Assembly (NCBI GenBank): GCA_009760855.2
Contig: WPIO01000001.1
Span: 4,238,001-4,302,000, forward strand
Direction of reading: 5' to 3'
Length of the DNA stretch: 64,000 bases
Source: Cristatella mucedo
Lineage: Eukaryota; Bryozoa; Phylactolaemata; Cristatellidae
In this document: one piece after another, positions 62,850-64,000 of the stretch
Position numbering within the stretch: position 1 is the stretch's first letter
Layout: every line of letters starts with the position of its first letter
Notes under the pieces: model-generated
What the model was told of the DNA's origin: nothing
The model's database searches: none
What the model saw: only the letters and a program-made list of their open reading frames with translations
Position numbers and translations under genes: made by a program

Positions 62850-63310
62850 ACGACCCGTGTTATCAAGAGTGACACCTACCACTCGACTAAAACCCAAGAC
62901 CATGTCCCTTCCTTCAATTCTGACAGAAGTCTTGTCTGCAAGTGCACACGTCGTCAACTTTATTAGAGCCAGGAGACTTTTCAAGAGGCTTTTGGCTAGA
63001 AAATGCCGCAAAATCATTAAGTTAGTTTCTAAAGCATATAATTCCATTTCAGAGGGCAAAATATTCAGAGCTTGATTGAACTTCGAGTAACCGATTCACT
63101 TTTGAGAGAAAAAAATGTCCTCTGTCAAAATAGCTTTGCATGCGATAAGGAGGAGTTCATTCAAGACTTGGCTAACTTAGAGCCTATTCCAGCTATATTA
63201 ATGTGGTGAATCTTGCAATTGAAGACTTCAGAATCTATTTTTTATATGCTACTGAAATAAATGAAAGACTTTCTGGCCAAATTTTCAACGTGGAAGATGC
63301 GGTTTAGGGT
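62850..63310 (+). pseudogene. Possible second hAT-type transposase relic (FAM200/ZBED5-like)
   Basis: The frame 62857-63075 has SILTEVLSASAHVVNFIRAR, RLFKRLLARKC, and a later frame has EEFIQDLANLEPIPAYINVV and EINERLSGQIFN. These fall in the order of the conserved vNfIKsR...RLFkkLC...LayLaDIF..LN.LN..LQG series of FAM200/ZBED5-like transposases. The match is weak, with frameshifts. Confidence 0.35.
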
Positions 63311-63970
63311 GATATCTATGTAAACTATCAATGTTAGCACCGGTCCTTCTGCAGAGTGGCATTGGGAGTAAGAAAGCCCTGATCATTTCTACGCAGCTAG
63401 AGTCTTGCAGGTACATGGATACTCAGCCAAACTCGTACAGATCACTTCGGCTCAAGTAAGCTTAGAGTTAAAGTAATGATTAAAGTTTTCCACCACTTTG
63501 CTTGTGTATGCGCACTGAAATAGTAAACTAGACCTTCCAACATTGACCTCATTGAACCTAGGACAAAAGAAATATTACGAAATAAATTGATCACTTTTTA
63601 TAAACTTGAAGATATTGGGTGTGCGCTGAAAAAGCCTACCCTCGGCTGGTAAAGTGAGCTATAGGTGCTTGTTGGCAGCTGCGCATTTCAATAGTCGCAG
63701 ATTTTGGGAAAATTTTCTATTACGAGAAAAGTCAAAATCAATCGGCAAACGAAGGTGATATGCACGTTGCATTGTCAAAGACCGCTCTAAAATATTTCAG
63801 CTTCTTATACAAGCCAAACGTAGTAACCTTATCAAATAAAAGTTTCACCAGAATTAAAGTATTGAATGAACTTAATTTGCACATGAAGACTGATACTCTT
63901 TGCTTATTGAGTGGTCTCCAATTTAGCATGCAAGAGTGAGAAACAAAATATTTTTGCTAAGATCGCTTAC

Positions 63971-64000
63971 CTTATTCACATTGCACGTGCTGCGTGATAT
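63971..64000 (-). CDS. Possible upstream exon end at window edge
   Basis: On the minus strand the last 30 nt read in one open frame (SRSTCNVNK) and end at a consensus donor, AAG/GTAAGC, in phase 0. It could be an upstream (LRR or pre-WSC) exon of the polycystin-like gene, but phase 0 does not join directly to the WSC exon (phase 2), so another exon would be needed between them. Confidence 0.25.

Noticed and set aside
62841-63059. Minus-strand frame ending at SRV with a GTAGGT donor as the missing first half of the WSC domain
   Set aside because: No WSC cysteines, and the donor phase (0) does not match the WSC exon (phase 2).
1-64000. CRISPR arrays, operons, defence islands or prophage
   Set aside because: The sequence is animal nuclear DNA; the regular repeats seen are microsatellites and transposon tails.

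Overview
This is nuclear DNA from an invertebrate animal; the phylum cannot be fixed from the sequence. Three things support this: one very long gene split into many short exons with GT-AG introns, AT-rich introns packed with decayed non-LTR retrotransposons, and tRNA-derived SINEs, hAT relics and (TA)n/(ATT)n microsatellites. There are no operons, ribosome binding sites or CRISPR arrays. Most open frames in the window are chance frames or transposon relics.

The host content is one gene on the minus strand that enters at about 62 kb and is still running at 2.2 kb. I could chain 26 internal exons (61,959 down to 2,240) by GT-AG (one GC-AG) splice sites. Every intron phase agrees with its neighbour, and the sum is 5,193 nt, about 1,730 codons. 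The protein reads in order: second half of a WSC domain, a PKD repeat, a Cys-rich region with a GWRF...VFRP module, a long series of PKD (polycystin Ig-like) repeats, then the start of a REJ (receptor for egg jelly) module. This is the ectodomain order of polycystin-1 family proteins. The start (signal peptide, LRRs, first half of WSC) lies above 62 kb, and the rest of REJ, the GAIN/GPS, PLAT and membrane segments lie below 2.2 kb, outside the window or unrecognised.

The introns hold at least 20 fragments of one L2/CR1-like LINE family in both orientations. The family has a C-terminal reverse transcriptase region, a 3' UTR, a conserved terminal stem-loop and an (ATT)n tail. A second LINE family (8.28-10.16 kb and 21.2-22.3 kb) and a third RT fragment (53.2-53.7 kb) are also present. 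At 6.4-10.3 kb three elements are nested one inside another. Four tRNA-derived SINE copies carry a 3' end like that of the LINE, so they probably use its machinery. DNA transposon remains are a ZMYM1-like hAT relic (57.4-58.9 kb), a hAT-like terminus (62.1 kb), a possible second hAT relic (62.85-63.3 kb), and an 825-bp element with about 32-bp inverted, partly palindromic ends around an ORF I do not recognise (41.5-42.3 kb).

Layout: 2.2-12.3 kb REJ and last PKD exons; 12.3-22.6 kb a 10-kb LINE-filled intron; 22.6-29.5 kb dense PKD exons; 33.9-46.2 kb scattered PKD and Cys-rich exons; 49.3-55.4 kb upstream exons; 55.4-61.6 kb an intron with simple repeats, a hAT relic and GC-rich patches; 61.6-62.0 kb the WSC and first PKD exons; 62-64 kb mostly decayed transposon sequence.
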